The notes under the pieces: model-generated
Database searches by the model: none
The model's input: the letters and a program-made list of their open reading frames with translations, nothing else
Told to the model about the DNA's origin: nothing
Shown here: piece by piece, positions 53,899-63,610 of the stretch
Layout of the letters: each line of letters opens with the position of its first letter
Numbering within the stretch: the first letter of the stretch is position 1
Position numbers and translations under genes: made by a program
From: Rariglobus hedericola
GTDB lineage: Bacteria > Verrucomicrobiota > Verrucomicrobiia > Opitutales > Opitutaceae
DNA: 64,000 bases
Direction: 5' to 3'
Assembly (NCBI RefSeq): GCF_007559335.1
Contig: NZ_VMBG01000004.1
Location: forward strand, 62,001-126,000

Positions 53899-55203
53899 AT
53901 GACAAAACCTTTCAAGCCAGGCCTATCGGTCGATGCCTGGGCCCTCGCCGTCGAATTGCTGGTGCGCTGGCTCGAAAATAACGAGCGTGTCGACGTGCTG
54001 CTCGACAGTTTGCCGCGCTCCCTGGGGCGCGCCGAGCGCGGTCGCTGCCAGCATTTGTTGTTCGGCGCGGTGCGTAATCTGGGGCGGATCGAAGCGATTT
54101 TTACCCCGATGCTGGCCCGTCCGCCCCGCACGGCGGTGAAAGCGATTCTGTTGATCGCAGGTTATGAGCTGATCGAAGGCGGCAACGACGGCCACACGGC
54201 GCGCGTGGTTCATCATGCGGTCGAGCAAACCAAGACGCTGGCAAGCCAGCCGGAAGCCAAGATGGTCAACGCCGTCGTGCGCAAGATATCCGCGGCGCTC
54301 GATGCGCAGACCGTGCCGGCGGCGCTGGCGGGTGCGACGGAACTCGCGAATTATTATTCGCACCCCGAGTGGCTGGTGCGCCGCTGGCTCGCGCAGTTTG
54401 GTGCGGCGGGTGCGCGCGAATTGTTGGAATGGAATCAAAAGCCTGCGCCTGTGTATGCGCGTTGGCGGGCCGAAGGTGCGCCAGCCGGTGAAGACGCGGC
54501 GCTGTTCGTGGCGACTCCGTGGAAAGGGTTTTATGAAGTGAAGTCCGGTTCGTGGGCACGCGTGGAAACCCTGGTGAACGACGGAACGTTGTTCTTGCAG
54601 GATCCGGCGACGCGCCACGCGATCGACCTGCTGGCCCCGAAGACGGGCGAAGCGGTGCTCGATGCGTGCGCCGCGCCCGGTGGTAAGAGCCTCGCGATCG
54701 CCGATCTCATGGGCTCGGGACGCGTGGTGGCGGTGGATCTGCCGAGCCCGCGTATCGATCGCCTTAAGCAAAATCTGTCGCGCGCGAAGATCGATGTCGC
54801 GCTGGTGCAGGCTGATTTATTGCAGATCGAACGCCTGGGGGTTCTGGAGGAATGCAATCTGCCGAAAGCCTACGATGCGGTGCTCCTCGATGTGCCCTGC
54901 TCCAACACCGGAGTAATGCGCCATCGCGTGGATGTGAAATGGCGTTTGCAAGTTTCGGACTTCGCCAAGCACGCGCGCCAGCAAGGTGATTTGTTGAGCG
55001 CGGCGGCACGCCTGGTGGTGCCGGGCGGGCGACTGGTTTATTCGACGTGCAGTCTCGATACCGAAGAAAACATGGACGTGATCAGCACGTTTTTGGAAAA
55101 GACCCGCGGCCGTTTCACGCTGGAGGCGCAGCGTATCAGCCAGCCCTGGGTGGACGGTCACGATGGCGCGGCGGCATTCGTGCTGCGCAAAGCGGTGGGT
55201 TGA
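53899..55203 (+). CDS. rsmB: 16S rRNA m5C methyltransferase RsmB-like
   Basis: 434 residues. N-terminal NusB-like helical domain (about 10-140), then a SAM methyltransferase of the RsmB/Nol1/Sun family: motif I VLDACAAPGGKSLAIADL, motif IV LLDVPCSNTGVMRHRVDVKW with the releasing Cys, motif VI YSTCSLDTEEN with the nucleophilic Cys. Probable target is C967 of 16S rRNA. fmt and def, frequent neighbours, are absent. Divergent from msrB and convergent with an MFS gene. Confidence 0.92.
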   Translation: MTKPFKPGLSVDAWALAVELLVRWLENNERVDVLLDSLPRSLGRAERGRCQHLLFGAVRNLGRIEAIFTPMLARPPRTAVKAILLIAGYELIEGGNDGHTARVVHHAVEQTKTLASQPEAKMVNAVVRKISAALDAQTVPAALAGATELANYYSHPEWLVRRWLAQFGAAGARELLEWNQKPAPVYARWRAEGAPAGEDAALFVATPWKGFYEVKSGSWARVETLVNDGTLFLQDPATRHAIDLLAPKTGEAVLDACAAPGGKSLAIADLMGSGRVVAVDLPSPRIDRLKQNLSRAKIDVALVQADLLQIERLGVLEECNLPKAYDAVLLDVPCSNTGVMRHRVDVKWRLQVSDFAKHARQQGDLLSAAARLVVPGGRLVYSTCSLDTEENMDVISTFLEKTRGRFTLEAQRISQPWVDGHDGAAAFVLRKAVG

Positions 55204-55223
55204 GCCCTCAACCCGGCCGGAGA

Positions 55224-56570
55224 TTATTTTTCCGGCTGGGGCAGGCGGGTGCCGGCGATCCAGGCGCCCGCAGCCAGCACGGCGGCACCGATGAACACGG
55301 CCTTCGCGCCGAGCGTCCAGAAAACGATGCCGGCGGTGATGGGCGTGATCGCGCGGGAGAGTGAACCCAGTGAGCGAAAAATGCCGAGCACGCGGCCTTG
55401 TTCGTTGGCTCCGGCGTAGAGCGAGATGAGTCCGCTGGTGGAGGGATTGACCAGGCCCGAGCCGAGTGCGAGCAAGCCGACGCCCGCGTAGAGCCACGCG
55501 GGCGCGGGCGCGAAACCGATCAACAGGAGGCCGATGCATGAAGCGACCAATCCCATGCCGAGCACGCGGGTCTCGGGCGTGCTCACCAGCATCTTTCGCA
55601 CGATATAGCCCTGCGTGATGATCGAACACACGCCGAGGAAACCCATGAGCAGACCGTTTTGTTTCGCGGTGTAGCCGAAGCGTTCGGCGCTGAGGAAAAC
55701 CAAGGATGCTTCCATCGCGACGAAGGCGATCGAGTAAACGAACGCGACCAGATTGACGCCGCGAATACGAGCGTCGGAGAGATTCAGAATGGCGCGGAGC
55801 GGATTGCGCAGGCGCGTCTCGACGGGGACGATGCGCATTTCCGGCGGGCGGGTCTCGTTGAAGCGGCGATAAATCCACACGAGGTTGACCACACTCATCG
55901 CGAGTGAGAGCAGCGCGGGGACCGAGAACGGATTGATGCCCCACGCGGCGAGTCCTGCGCGCGGGAAAATTTCGAGCAAGTTGATGTGCGCGGTGAAGGC
56001 GCCGATCATCGGGCCGGTGACGAGGCCGAGGCCGAACGCGGCGCCGACGATGCCCATCGCTTTGGAGCGTTCGGCGCGCGTGGTGACATCGGCCACGGCG
56101 GCGGTGGCGACGGAAAGATTGCCGCCGAATGCGCCGGCCACGAGACGGGCGACGAGGAAGAGCCAGAAGGAACCGCTGACGACCCAGAGCAGATAACTGA
56201 GCGCGGTGCCGGCGACGGTGAGCAGCAAGATCGGACGGCGTCCGCGTTTATCGGAGAGCGTGCCCCAGAACGGTGCAAAGATGAATTGCAGGATCGAAAA
56301 CAGGGAGCTGATGACGCCGCCAAACAGCACCTCGGGGAGGTGGGTTTCGTTACCCAGATGACTAGCGACTGCGTTGATGTGCCCGAGGAACCAGCCGAGC
56401 AGTCCGGCCTGGCCGTCGACGGCGAGGTAGTGTTTGAGCAGGTCGGGCCCGAGCGGGAAGATGATCGAGAAGCCCACCAGATCGATGTAGAGCGTGAGGA
56501 AGATCACGCCGAGGGACAGGGCGCGTTTGGGCTGGTTGGGCTCGGTGGTGGACACGAAGGCGACAGGCAA
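55224..56570 (-). CDS. MFS transporter (TetA-like drug:proton antiporter type)
   Basis: 448 residues, about 12 membrane segments. TM1 FLTLYIDLVGFSIIFPLGPDLL in outline; loop 2-3 signature GTLSDKRGRRPILLLT; TM5 GAAFGLGLVTGPMIGAF (motif C of antiporters). An unusual insertion of ~35 residues (VDGQAGLLGWFLGHINAVASH to LPEVLF) lies between TM1 and TM2. Substrate unknown; sequence alone does not show drug resistance. TTG 56570 gives the longest form; GTG 56555 is an alternative. Convergent with rsmB. Confidence 0.85.
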   Translation of the reverse strand: MPVAFVSTTEPNQPKRALSLGVIFLTLYIDLVGFSIIFPLGPDLLKHYLAVDGQAGLLGWFLGHINAVASHLGNETHLPEVLFGGVISSLFSILQFIFAPFWGTLSDKRGRRPILLLTVAGTALSYLLWVVSGSFWLFLVARLVAGAFGGNLSVATAAVADVTTRAERSKAMGIVGAAFGLGLVTGPMIGAFTAHINLLEIFPRAGLAAWGINPFSVPALLSLAMSVVNLVWIYRRFNETRPPEMRIVPVETRLRNPLRAILNLSDARIRGVNLVAFVYSIAFVAMEASLVFLSAERFGYTAKQNGLLMGFLGVCSIITQGYIVRKMLVSTPETRVLGMGLVASCIGLLLIGFAPAPAWLYAGVGLLALGSGLVNPSTSGLISLYAGANEQGRVLGIFRSLGSLSRAITPITAGIVFWTLGAKAVFIGAAVLAAGAWIAGTRLPQPEK

Positions 56571-56679
56571 ACCATTTGGAGCGGCAGAGCCAAGGCGCGA
56601 ATGGCCCCGATGGTCGAATCGCCGGAATGGCTAATGACGCCCGCCGAGTTACCTAATATCCGGCGGCGCGTTCAGGCGC

Positions 56680-59379
56680 TCAGCCCAGCATCTTGCTGAT
56701 TTGTTTTCGCAGGGCCTGAAGCGAGAACGGCTTTTGCAGGAAGCTCACGCGGTCATCCGTCCCGAGTTCGGGCACGGCGCTTTCGTTGTAGCCGCTCATG
56801 AGGATGACGGGGAGTTGCGGGGCGAGCACTCGTAGTGCCCGCAAGGTATCGACGCCGCTCAGACGAGGCATGGTCAGGTCGAGCAGGACGAGCGCGACAT
56901 CGGATTGGTGGGCTTTGAATAATTCGATGCCTTCGATGCCGTCGGCGGCGGTGAGGGTCTTGAGTCCAAAGGTGCGAAACATCTGTTCGGCCACCGCGCG
57001 GACACCGGTTTCATCGTCGATGAGCAACACTGTGCCGGCGAGCGGATGTGCGCGGGCTTCGAACGGCTGCCGGCTTTCGCGGACGACTTGCGGCGAGGAA
57101 GCCACCGGTAGCAGCAAGGTGAACGTGGAGCCGGCTCCGGGCGTGCTGGTGACGAGGAGGCTGCCTTGATGGCTGCGCACGATGCCGAGCACGGCGGCCA
57201 GGCCGAGTCCGCGGCCGGCAAATTTGGTGGTGAAGAACGGGTCGAAAATTTTGCTGATGGTTTCGGCACTCATCCCGGTGCCGGTATCGCGAACGCGCAG
57301 GCCGGCGAAGTCGCCGGTCCCCGGCGGAGGCGCGAGCACGGCATGGGCAACCTGGGGGTCGGTGCGGCGCATCGTGCAGGTTTCGACGGTGATGAAACCA
57401 TCGTGATCGCCGATCGCGTCGGAGGCATTGACCACGAGATTCATGATGATCTGGCGGATCTGCGTGGCATCGACTTCGACGTCGGGCACGCCGGGGCGGA
57501 ATTCGAAATGAAGGCTGGCCCGCTTGCTGATCGAGTGCTCGAGGAGGGGAGTCGTGTCGCGCACGAGTTTCTCAAGGCTGGCGCGCTCCACGAGGAACCG
57601 TCCGCGACCCGCGTAGGCGAGCATCTGCTGGCACAGTTCGCCGGCACGTTGCGCACCGCATTCAATTTGTTCGAGGTGTTCCTGAACCGCGGTCTGGCGG
57701 GGAAGATCGAGCCGGAGAATGCTGGCGTGGCCGACAATCGTCGTGAGCAGATTGTTGAAATCGTGCGCGATGCCGCCCGCGAGGACACCCAGGCTTTCCA
57801 GTTTTTGAGATTCGAGGAGCTTGCGGTCCAAGGCGCTCCGGTCGGCTTCGGCCTGTTTGCGGCCGGTGATGTCGATCGCGAGACCTTCGATGAACAACAG
57901 CTGGCCTTCGCTGGAGTAAATGCCCTGGCCACGGTCGAGCACCCATTTGATTTGGCCGTCTTTGTCCCGAAGCCGGTATTCGCTTTCGTAGGCGGCCTGG
58001 TGCGCCAAGGCGTTGTCGACCAGCGCACGATGGTTCTCGTGGTCTTCGACCAAGATCAAGTCGTCGAAACAAATTTTCCCGGAGGTGAAATCATGCGGGG
58101 TGTAGCCGATGATCTCGATTGATCCGCGGCTGATGAACGTGGCGGAGCACGGTTTTTGATGGAGATAGCGATAAGCCATGCCGGGCATCTGTCCGAGCAG
58201 GCTGTCGAGCTGACGGCGGCTTTCGCGCAACTCGGCCTCGGTTGCCTGACGTTTGCCGATGTCGGCTTCGAGCAGTCCCTGTGTGTGGCGCAATTCGGCG
58301 GTGCGTTCTCCGACCTGATGTTCGACCAGTTCGGCGCGACGGCGCACGCTCAGAAAATAAGCGCCGAGCACGAGCGTGAAGATCAGGCTGCCCGCGAAAA
58401 CTATGCGAGGTGTGGCGCTGATCTGACTGTCAATCCAGCCGTTTGTGGGGGTGTAATAACAGTTCCAAGTGCGTCCGCCGATGCTAAGCTGATCGGAGTG
58501 CATGATGCCCGGAGGCAGATCGGCGAGGCTTTGCAGCGCGTGATTGTCGGGATCGCGAACTGCACGGCGGCTGAAGAGAAAAGGGTCCGGTTCATCCGTA
58601 TGGGTGATGTCCAAAATCAGGGCATCGAGCGCGTAGGCCGGATAACTGATCCAGGACTGCCCCAGCATGTCATCAATTTTGAATACAATCTGGACGTAGC
58701 CGACCAGTTGGTCGGCACCACGCACCGACTGGAAAACCGGACAGGCCATGATGATTCCGAAACGCTTCGCGCCGGAGTTTTCCTGCACGAGGCGGATCTT
58801 CCGCGTCATGACGAATCCGCGGGTTTTCAGACTGCGATCCAAGTCGCTGCGCGAAGGGCCGACGGTGAGGTCAAAACCGAGGGCGGGTTCGTTGCCTTCG
58901 AGCGGCTCCGTATAAAGAATCGGATTATACACCGGCCGGCGTGAGGCCGGCACGAGCTGGCCGTCGGCGTTGCGTTCGGTGAAGGCGTAATAAGGGACGA
59001 TCTCACGCCGGCCCCAGGCTTCGACCTCGGCCCGGCGGGAATCGGGAACGACCGGAACCCATTGAAGCGCCTGGATGCCCTGATGGCGGGCGCGGATGTC
59101 GCGGGCCGTGGCCAGAAACTCGGACGGGGTGACATCGTCGGAACTGGCGAAGAGATTGCGCAGGTTATACAGGCACTCTTCGTAACCGTGGATACTCTCG
59201 CTGATGAGGGCGTGGCGGACGGCTGCGCGGCGGAAAAATTCGTTTTCTATACGGCGTTGCTCGGTGTAGTGGGCAAACCGATACAATATCAACGAGGCGG
59301 CGAAGCCGGCGAGCAGCACGATGACCAACCCCAACTGCCGGCGCATGATTTTTTTCCCGGAGGTGAGGTGGGGCTTCAT
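56680..59379 (-). CDS. CHASE-PAS hybrid sensor histidine kinase
   Basis: 900 residues. Membrane helix (about 12-32), a periplasmic CHASE domain (about 60-290; YNLRNLFASSDDVTPSEF, then QALQWVPVV, GFDLTVGPSR), second helix (about 325-345), coiled coil, PAS/PAC (about 400-520; GYTPHDFTSG), HisKA with phospho-His in GGIAHDFNNLLT, HATPase_c (NLVVNASDAIGD, then RDTGTGMSAETISKIFDPFFTTK in outline, RGLGLAAVLG) and a C-terminal receiver with Asp in LLDLTMPRLSG. The output is probably phosphotransfer to another protein, as no DNA-binding domain exists. CHASE ligands are diverse small molecules. Downstream of glyA but separated from it by a terminator. Confidence 0.92.
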   Translation of the reverse strand: MKPHLTSGKKIMRRQLGLVIVLLAGFAASLILYRFAHYTEQRRIENEFFRRAAVRHALISESIHGYEECLYNLRNLFASSDDVTPSEFLATARDIRARHQGIQALQWVPVVPDSRRAEVEAWGRREIVPYYAFTERNADGQLVPASRRPVYNPILYTEPLEGNEPALGFDLTVGPSRSDLDRSLKTRGFVMTRKIRLVQENSGAKRFGIIMACPVFQSVRGADQLVGYVQIVFKIDDMLGQSWISYPAYALDALILDITHTDEPDPFLFSRRAVRDPDNHALQSLADLPPGIMHSDQLSIGGRTWNCYYTPTNGWIDSQISATPRIVFAGSLIFTLVLGAYFLSVRRRAELVEHQVGERTAELRHTQGLLEADIGKRQATEAELRESRRQLDSLLGQMPGMAYRYLHQKPCSATFISRGSIEIIGYTPHDFTSGKICFDDLILVEDHENHRALVDNALAHQAAYESEYRLRDKDGQIKWVLDRGQGIYSSEGQLLFIEGLAIDITGRKQAEADRSALDRKLLESQKLESLGVLAGGIAHDFNNLLTTIVGHASILRLDLPRQTAVQEHLEQIECGAQRAGELCQQMLAYAGRGRFLVERASLEKLVRDTTPLLEHSISKRASLHFEFRPGVPDVEVDATQIRQIIMNLVVNASDAIGDHDGFITVETCTMRRTDPQVAHAVLAPPPGTGDFAGLRVRDTGTGMSAETISKIFDPFFTTKFAGRGLGLAAVLGIVRSHQGSLLVTSTPGAGSTFTLLLPVASSPQVVRESRQPFEARAHPLAGTVLLIDDETGVRAVAEQMFRTFGLKTLTAADGIEGIELFKAHQSDVALVLLDLTMPRLSGVDTLRALRVLAPQLPVILMSGYNESAVPELGTDDRVSFLQKPFSLQALRKQISKMLG

Positions 59380-59440
59380 AGTCACAACTTCCAAGCTGCA
59401 AGCATGTTGCACGCGGGTGGTGGCGCGAGGTTGTTTTTCG

Positions 59441-59476
59441 AAAAAAAAGCCCGCCTCGGGCATGCGAGGCGGGCTT
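59441..59476 (-). terminator. Intrinsic terminator of glyA
   Basis: On the minus strand: AAGCCCGCCTCG, loop CATGCC, CGAGGCGGGCTT, then a run of T. It lies about 43 bases after the glyA stop, before the CHASE kinase gene. Confidence 0.92.
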
Positions 59477-59518
59477 GTGATGACGCTCAAGAGCGTGAGC
59501 GGTCGTTGAGGTTTATAC

Positions 59519-60787
59519 TCAGAGCTTGTAGGGCAGCGGGTATTTGGCGGCGAGTTTGGCGGCGCGCTCCTTGGCGGAGGCGAGGGCGGCGGTTTCGCCG
59601 TCGGTGCCGATGGCCTTGAGAACGGTGTCGATGGCGGTCGCGATTTCGTCCATGTCGGATTCAACCAAACCACGCGAAGTGATCGCCGGCGTGCCGATGC
59701 GGAGACCGGAAGCCTGGAAAGGCGAGCGGGTCTCGAAGGGCACGGTGTTTTTGTTGAGCGTGATGTGCGCGAGATCGAGGGTCTCCTGGGCTTTCTTCGC
59801 GGTCAGTTCGGGGAGGTTGTGGCGAAGATCGATCATGAAGAGGTGGTTGTCGGTGCCACCGGAGACGAGCTTGTAGCCGCGGGCGACGAACGCCTTGGCG
59901 AGGGCCTGGGAGTTTTTCACGACCTGCTGCGCGTAGGTCTTGAAATCGGGCTTGAGGGCCTCGGCGAAACACACGGCCTTGGCGGCGATGACATGCATGA
60001 GCGGACCGCCCTGGCCGCCGGGGAACATGGCGGAGTCAATGGCTTTGGCGTGCGCGGCTTTGCACATGATGAGACCGCCGCGGGGGCCGCGCAGGGTTTT
60101 GTGCGTGGTGGTCGTGACGAAGTCGGCGTGCGGGAAAGGCGACGGGTGGACGCCCGCGGCGACGAGACCGGCGATGTGCGCGATGTCGGCGAAAAGGAGC
60201 GCGCCGACGGAGCGGGCAATCTCACCCATGCGGGCGAAGTCGATGACGCGGGAGTAGGCGGAAGCGCCGACGGTGATCATGGCGGGCTTCTCGCGCTCGG
60301 CGATGGCGGCGAGTTCTTCGTAGTCGATCAGGCCGGTGTCTTCGCGGACGCCGTATTGGACGAAGTTGTATTGTTTGCCGGAGAAGTTGGCGGGGTTGCC
60401 GTGGGTGAGGTGGCCGCCGTGCGAGAGATTCATGCCGAGGATCTTCGCGCCGAGGGGCAGGCAGGACGTGTAAACAGCGAAGTTGGCCTGCGAACCGGAG
60501 TGCGGCTGGACGTTGGCGTGTTCGGCACCGAACAGGGCTTTGGCGCGGTCGATGGCGAGGGTTTCGATCTTATCGACGAATTCGCAACCGCCATACCAAC
60601 GCTTCGCGGGGTAACCCTCGGCGTATTTGTTGGTGAGCACGCTGCCCTGGGCCTCCATGACGGCCGGGTAGGTGAAATTCTCGGAGGCGATGAGCTCGAT
60701 GTGGCTCTGCTGGCGGGCGAACTCGGACGAGAGGGCCGAGTAGATTTCAGGATCGAGGGTGCGGAGCGGCGTGGCGTTGATCGACAT
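59519..60787 (-). CDS. glyA: Serine hydroxymethyltransferase
   Basis: PLP enzyme converting serine and tetrahydrofolate to glycine and methylene-THF. [21 protein letters not shown] in outline, [20 protein letters not shown] in outline, [43 protein letters not shown] in outline, PLP Lys in [14 protein letters not shown]. 422 residues from ATG 60787 (MSINATPL). Supplies glycine and one-carbon units, e.g. for purines (purD is nearby). Its upstream region carries two near-identical 23-base palindromes, implying a dedicated repressor or activator. Confidence 0.97.
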   Translation of the reverse strand: MSINATPLRTLDPEIYSALSSEFARQQSHIELIASENFTYPAVMEAQGSVLTNKYAEGYPAKRWYGGCEFVDKIETLAIDRAKALFGAEHANVQPHSGSQANFAVYTSCLPLGAKILGMNLSHGGHLTHGNPANFSGKQYNFVQYGVREDTGLIDYEELAAIAEREKPAMITVGASAYSRVIDFARMGEIARSVGALLFADIAHIAGLVAAGVHPSPFPHADFVTTTTHKTLRGPRGGLIMCKAAHAKAIDSAMFPGGQGGPLMHVIAAKAVCFAEALKPDFKTYAQQVVKNSQALAKAFVARGYKLVSGGTDNHLFMIDLRHNLPELTAKKAQETLDLAHITLNKNTVPFETRSPFQASGLRIGTPAITSRGLVESDMDEIATAIDTVLKAIGTDGETAALASAKERAAKLAAKYPLPYKL

Positions 60788-60907
60788 GGTGAAGTGAAAT
60801 TTGGAAAGGAAGAGTCGGAAGGGCAAACGGCGCGGGGACAAACCGAAAAACGACCGACCCCCTCTGAGCACCGCGCAATAAAGCCGTCGGATCATGAATG
60901 GATCACG

Positions 60908-60930
60908 TTTGTAACTTATTAAGTTACAAA
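60908..60930. promoter_or_regulatory. glyA-proximal 23-base palindromic operator
   Basis: Arms TTTGTAACTT and AAGTTACAAA around a 3-base centre ATT. Differs from the distal copy only at the symmetric T/C and A/G position of each arm. It is 121 bases upstream of the glyA start. On the minus strand a TTGGTT hexamer lies about 17-18 bases before it, so it may cover a -10 region. Confidence 0.75.
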
Positions 60931-60974
60931 TTCGATTTTTTTATAACCAACTGCCGATGAATGGTAAATCGGTA

Positions 60975-60997
60975 TTTGTAACCTATTAGGTTACAAA
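60975..60997. promoter_or_regulatory. glyA-distal 23-base palindromic operator
   Basis: Arms TTTGTAACCT and AGGTTACAAA around ATT. Centre-to-centre distance to the proximal copy is 67 bases, about 6.4 helical turns. Perfect dyad symmetry and near-identity to the first copy indicate binding of the same dimeric regulator, possibly with looping. Confidence 0.75.
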
Positions 60998-61091
60998 TGG
61001 GATTGCCGGATTACCTGTCGAAAACCGAAAGCAGGGCTGCGAGGCTGCTAGGCGGTGGGGGCGAAGGGACCGTGAAAGCGCGAAGAATTCC

Positions 61092-61574
61092 TTATTGGGC
61101 GGTCTGCGACTTGAGGAACTCCATCAGCGAGGGGATGGCTTCGACCATTTCGTCGCGGCAGGCTTCGTATTCGTTGAGGGGGCCACCGTAGGGGTCGCCG
61201 ATTTCTTTGTCGGCGGCGCGGGGCATGAACTCACGGAAAAGATAAACATTCCGCGGGACGGGATTGAAGCTGATCTGAATCATGGCCCGGTGGCTTTCAG
61301 TCATGCAGAGAACCACCACGGCTTCATCCAAGAGCTGCTTGGTAAGAGGCTGGCTCTTGTGGGCTTTGATATCGAGACCGACTTTTTTCAGCGCGACGAC
61401 GGAGTTTTCCGAGACGCGGTCACCGGAGCGGGCGGCCACGCCGGCCGAGACGATCTTCAATGATTTCAACGGCTCGGGCTGCGCACTGAGCGCATGGCGG
61501 AGGAGCGCCTCGGCCATCGGGCTGCGACAGATGTTGGCGGTGCAAACAGTGACGATGGTTCCGGGCTTGGCCAT
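61092..61574 (-). CDS. Low-molecular-weight protein-tyrosine/arginine phosphatase
   Basis: 160 residues. P-loop at the N terminus: Cys11-TANIC-Arg17-Ser (CX5R), preceded by VTV; general-acid Asp in EIGDPYGGPLNEYEAC; HKSQPLTKQLLDEAVVVLCM in outline. Relatives include Wzb-type tyrosine phosphatases of polysaccharide export and YwlE-type arginine phosphatases. The residue after the catalytic Cys is Thr, as in YwlE, where it favours phospho-arginine, but this alone does not decide. Downstream of the purD and hypothetical genes on the same strand. Confidence 0.88.
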   Translation of the reverse strand: MAKPGTIVTVCTANICRSPMAEALLRHALSAQPEPLKSLKIVSAGVAARSGDRVSENSVVALKKVGLDIKAHKSQPLTKQLLDEAVVVLCMTESHRAMIQISFNPVPRNVYLFREFMPRAADKEIGDPYGGPLNEYEACRDEMVEAIPSLMEFLKSQTAQ

Positions 61575-61627
61575 ACGAGCGATGAGTTGAAGGGATAACG
61601 TTTGAGTGGAAAGGCAACCGTCGAGGT

Positions 61628-62260
61628 CTACAGTTGCTTGAGTGCGACGAGGCCGCGGTGGATTTGCACGGCGCGTTGCAGCACGGCATCAACCGGGAGC
61701 GGCTTGGGCTTGTCGGCGGTCTCGGAAGCACTTGCGGATTTAACGGCTTCTGCTGGGGCGGGAGTCTCGACGCCGGTTTCGTGCTCGTGGATCAAAGTGG
61801 CTTCGTCGAAACGCGATTTGTTGACGTTTTCGAGGACGAGCTTCGCGGGCGAAGTGTCGGCGACCAAGGCGTCGAAGGCGCGTTTGTCGGCCTCGGCAGT
61901 AGTGGTTACGATGATGTCGGTTTTGTAGTCGGCCGAGGCGCGTCCGATCGTGATGCAGCCGGGAATCGTGACGCTGAGTTCGTTGCGGGCGGCGCCGGAG
62001 GTTTCTGGCGAGAGGAGGACCAGCACGATGCGTTTCGGATGGGTGCGAAACCCTTTCACGCCGGACAACGTGGCCGCTGCGGTCTTGGTGCTGGCGTAGC
62101 GGAGATCGAGAACGACCGAGCCCGTTTCCAAGGCTTTGGCGAACGTCGCACTATCGGCGGCACCGGCGCGCAGGTAATCGAGGCCGGGCGATAATTCCAC
62201 GGCTCGCGCGGAAACGACGAGCGCGAGAGCAAAAACGAGGAAGTAGCCGAGGCGTTTCAT
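61628..62260 (-). CDS. Hypothetical exported protein
   Basis: 210 residues from ATG 62260, with a signal peptide (RLGYFLVFALALVVSARA). The mature part looks alpha/beta (SVVLDLRYASTKTAAAT, then KRIVLVLLSPET and TDIIVTTTAEADKRAFDALVAD in outline) with a rhodanese-like rhythm but no active Cys; a low-complexity Ala/Glu/Lys stretch is near residues 160-185. I do not recognise the family. The start overlaps the purD stop by ATGA, so it is co-translated with purD, and the phosphatase gene follows 53 bases later. Confidence 0.65.
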   Translation of the reverse strand: MKRLGYFLVFALALVVSARAVELSPGLDYLRAGAADSATFAKALETGSVVLDLRYASTKTAAATLSGVKGFRTHPKRIVLVLLSPETSGAARNELSVTIPGCITIGRASADYKTDIIVTTTAEADKRAFDALVADTSPAKLVLENVNKSRFDEATLIHEHETGVETPAPAEAVKSASASETADKPKPLPVDAVLQRAVQIHRGLVALKQL

Positions 62261-63564
62261 CGACGATTGAGTTGTTTCGCGCCGATGTCGCGCCGGTAAA
62301 CTTTGCTGGTGCATTCGATCTGTTCGCAAGCGGCGTAGGCGGCGTCGGCTGCGGCGCGCAACGTCGGGGCGACTGCGGTGACTCCGAGGACGCGTCCACC
62401 GGCGGTGACGACTTCACCGGCGGCGTTTTTGGCGGTGCCGGCGTGGATGATCTGGACGTTGTCGGCCAGCTTGGCGGGGAAACGAATCACGTCACCCTTG
62501 GCGTAGGCGTCAGGATAACCCTTGGCGGCGATCACCACGCAGATGGCGTGCTCGGGTTTGATGGCGAAGCGGATGCCGGCGAGCGTTCCCTTGGCGGCGG
62601 CCCAGAGCAGGGCGAGGACATCGGTGTCGAGACGGGGGATAACGACCTGGGTCTCGGGATCGCCGAACCGGGTGTTGTATTCGAGCACGCTCGGGCCGGT
62701 GGGGGTGAGCATGATGCCGATGAAAAGCGTGCCGCGGAAATCGATGCCTTCGTCGGCGATAGCATCGACGGAAGGTTTAACGATCTCGCGTTCGATCTGG
62801 GCGAGGAGTGCGGGGGTAACGACGTCGGCGGGAGAATAGGTGCCCATGCCGCCGGTGTTGGGGCCGGTATCCCCGTCGCCAATACGTTTGTGGTCCTGCG
62901 AAGTCGGGAGGATGATGTAATCGCGGCCGGAGGTAACGACGAGGATGGAGGTTTCTTCGCCGGTCATGCAGTCTTCGACGAGGATCTGGCTGCCGGCGGA
63001 ACCGAATTTATTGCCGGCGAGCATGTCGAGCACGGCAGCCTCGGCTTCGGCGAGGGTTTGCGCGACGATCACGCCTTTGCCGGCGGCGAGACCGTCGGCT
63101 TTGATGACAATGGGCGCGCCGCGCTGGCGGACGTAGGCGAGGGCGGGTTCGATCTCGGTGAAGATGCCCGAGGCCGCGGTCGGGATGCCGTATTTGAGCA
63201 GGATCTGCTTGGTGAAAACCTTGGAGGCTTCGAGACGGGCGCCGTCGGCTTTCGGGCCGTAGGCAGGAATGCCGATTTTGTTGAGGGCATCGACGAGGCC
63301 GAGTGAAAGCGGAACCTCGGGGCCGACGATGACGAAGTCGATTTTTTCGCGTTGGGCGAGAGCGACCAGACCGTTGATGTCATCGGCTGCGACGGGGAAC
63401 GTCTGAACATCAGCCGAGATGCCGGCGTTGCCGGGTGCGGCGATCACGCGCGGTTTCGCGGGCGAGGCGAGCACGGCTTTGACGAGCGTATGCTCGCGAC
63501 CGCCGGCACCGACGATGAGGACGTTCTGAGGGAGTGAGGTGGGCGCAGAGGATGCGGAAGACAC
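62257..63564 (-). CDS. purD: Phosphoribosylamine--glycine ligase
   Basis: Second step of purine synthesis: joins glycine to phosphoribosylamine with ATP. NVLIVGAGGREHTLVKAV, VGPEVPLSLGLVDAL, ATP-grasp VIKADGLAAGKGVIVA and GPNTGGMGTYSPA, metal-site LEYNTRFGDPETQVVIPRLD in outline. 435 residues from GTG 63564, with ~12 non-conserved residues before the Rossmann strand. It uses glycine, the product of nearby glyA. Upstream on the same strand is the LOG-family gene, 46 bases away. Confidence 0.96.
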   Translation of the reverse strand: MSSASSAPTSLPQNVLIVGAGGREHTLVKAVLASPAKPRVIAAPGNAGISADVQTFPVAADDINGLVALAQREKIDFVIVGPEVPLSLGLVDALNKIGIPAYGPKADGARLEASKVFTKQILLKYGIPTAASGIFTEIEPALAYVRQRGAPIVIKADGLAAGKGVIVAQTLAEAEAAVLDMLAGNKFGSAGSQILVEDCMTGEETSILVVTSGRDYIILPTSQDHKRIGDGDTGPNTGGMGTYSPADVVTPALLAQIEREIVKPSVDAIADEGIDFRGTLFIGIMLTPTGPSVLEYNTRFGDPETQVVIPRLDTDVLALLWAAAKGTLAGIRFAIKPEHAICVVIAAKGYPDAYAKGDVIRFPAKLADNVQIIHAGTAKNAAGEVVTAGGRVLGVTAVAPTLRAAADAAYAACEQIECTSKVYRRDIGAKQLNRR

Positions 63565-63610
63565 GACGGAAAAGGAGAACGAGTAAGCGGACGAGAACGA
63601 GAACGATTTT

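Larger units (their letters stand above)
60788..61091. other. 304-base gene-free region: glyA leader and control region
   Basis: Bases 60788-60900 are a probable GC-rich 5' leader of glyA with a purine-rich stretch close to the start. Bases 60901-61000 are strikingly AT-rich and hold the two palindromes. Bases 61001-61091, next to the phosphatase gene, contain a weak GCAG/CTGC stem and no T run. I saw no riboswitch fold and no reading frame with a plausible start. Confidence 0.6.

Noticed and set aside
62272-63306. 344-codon open frame antisense to purD
   Set aside because: High-GC shadow with Gly/Asp-rich composition; purD on the other strand is unambiguous.
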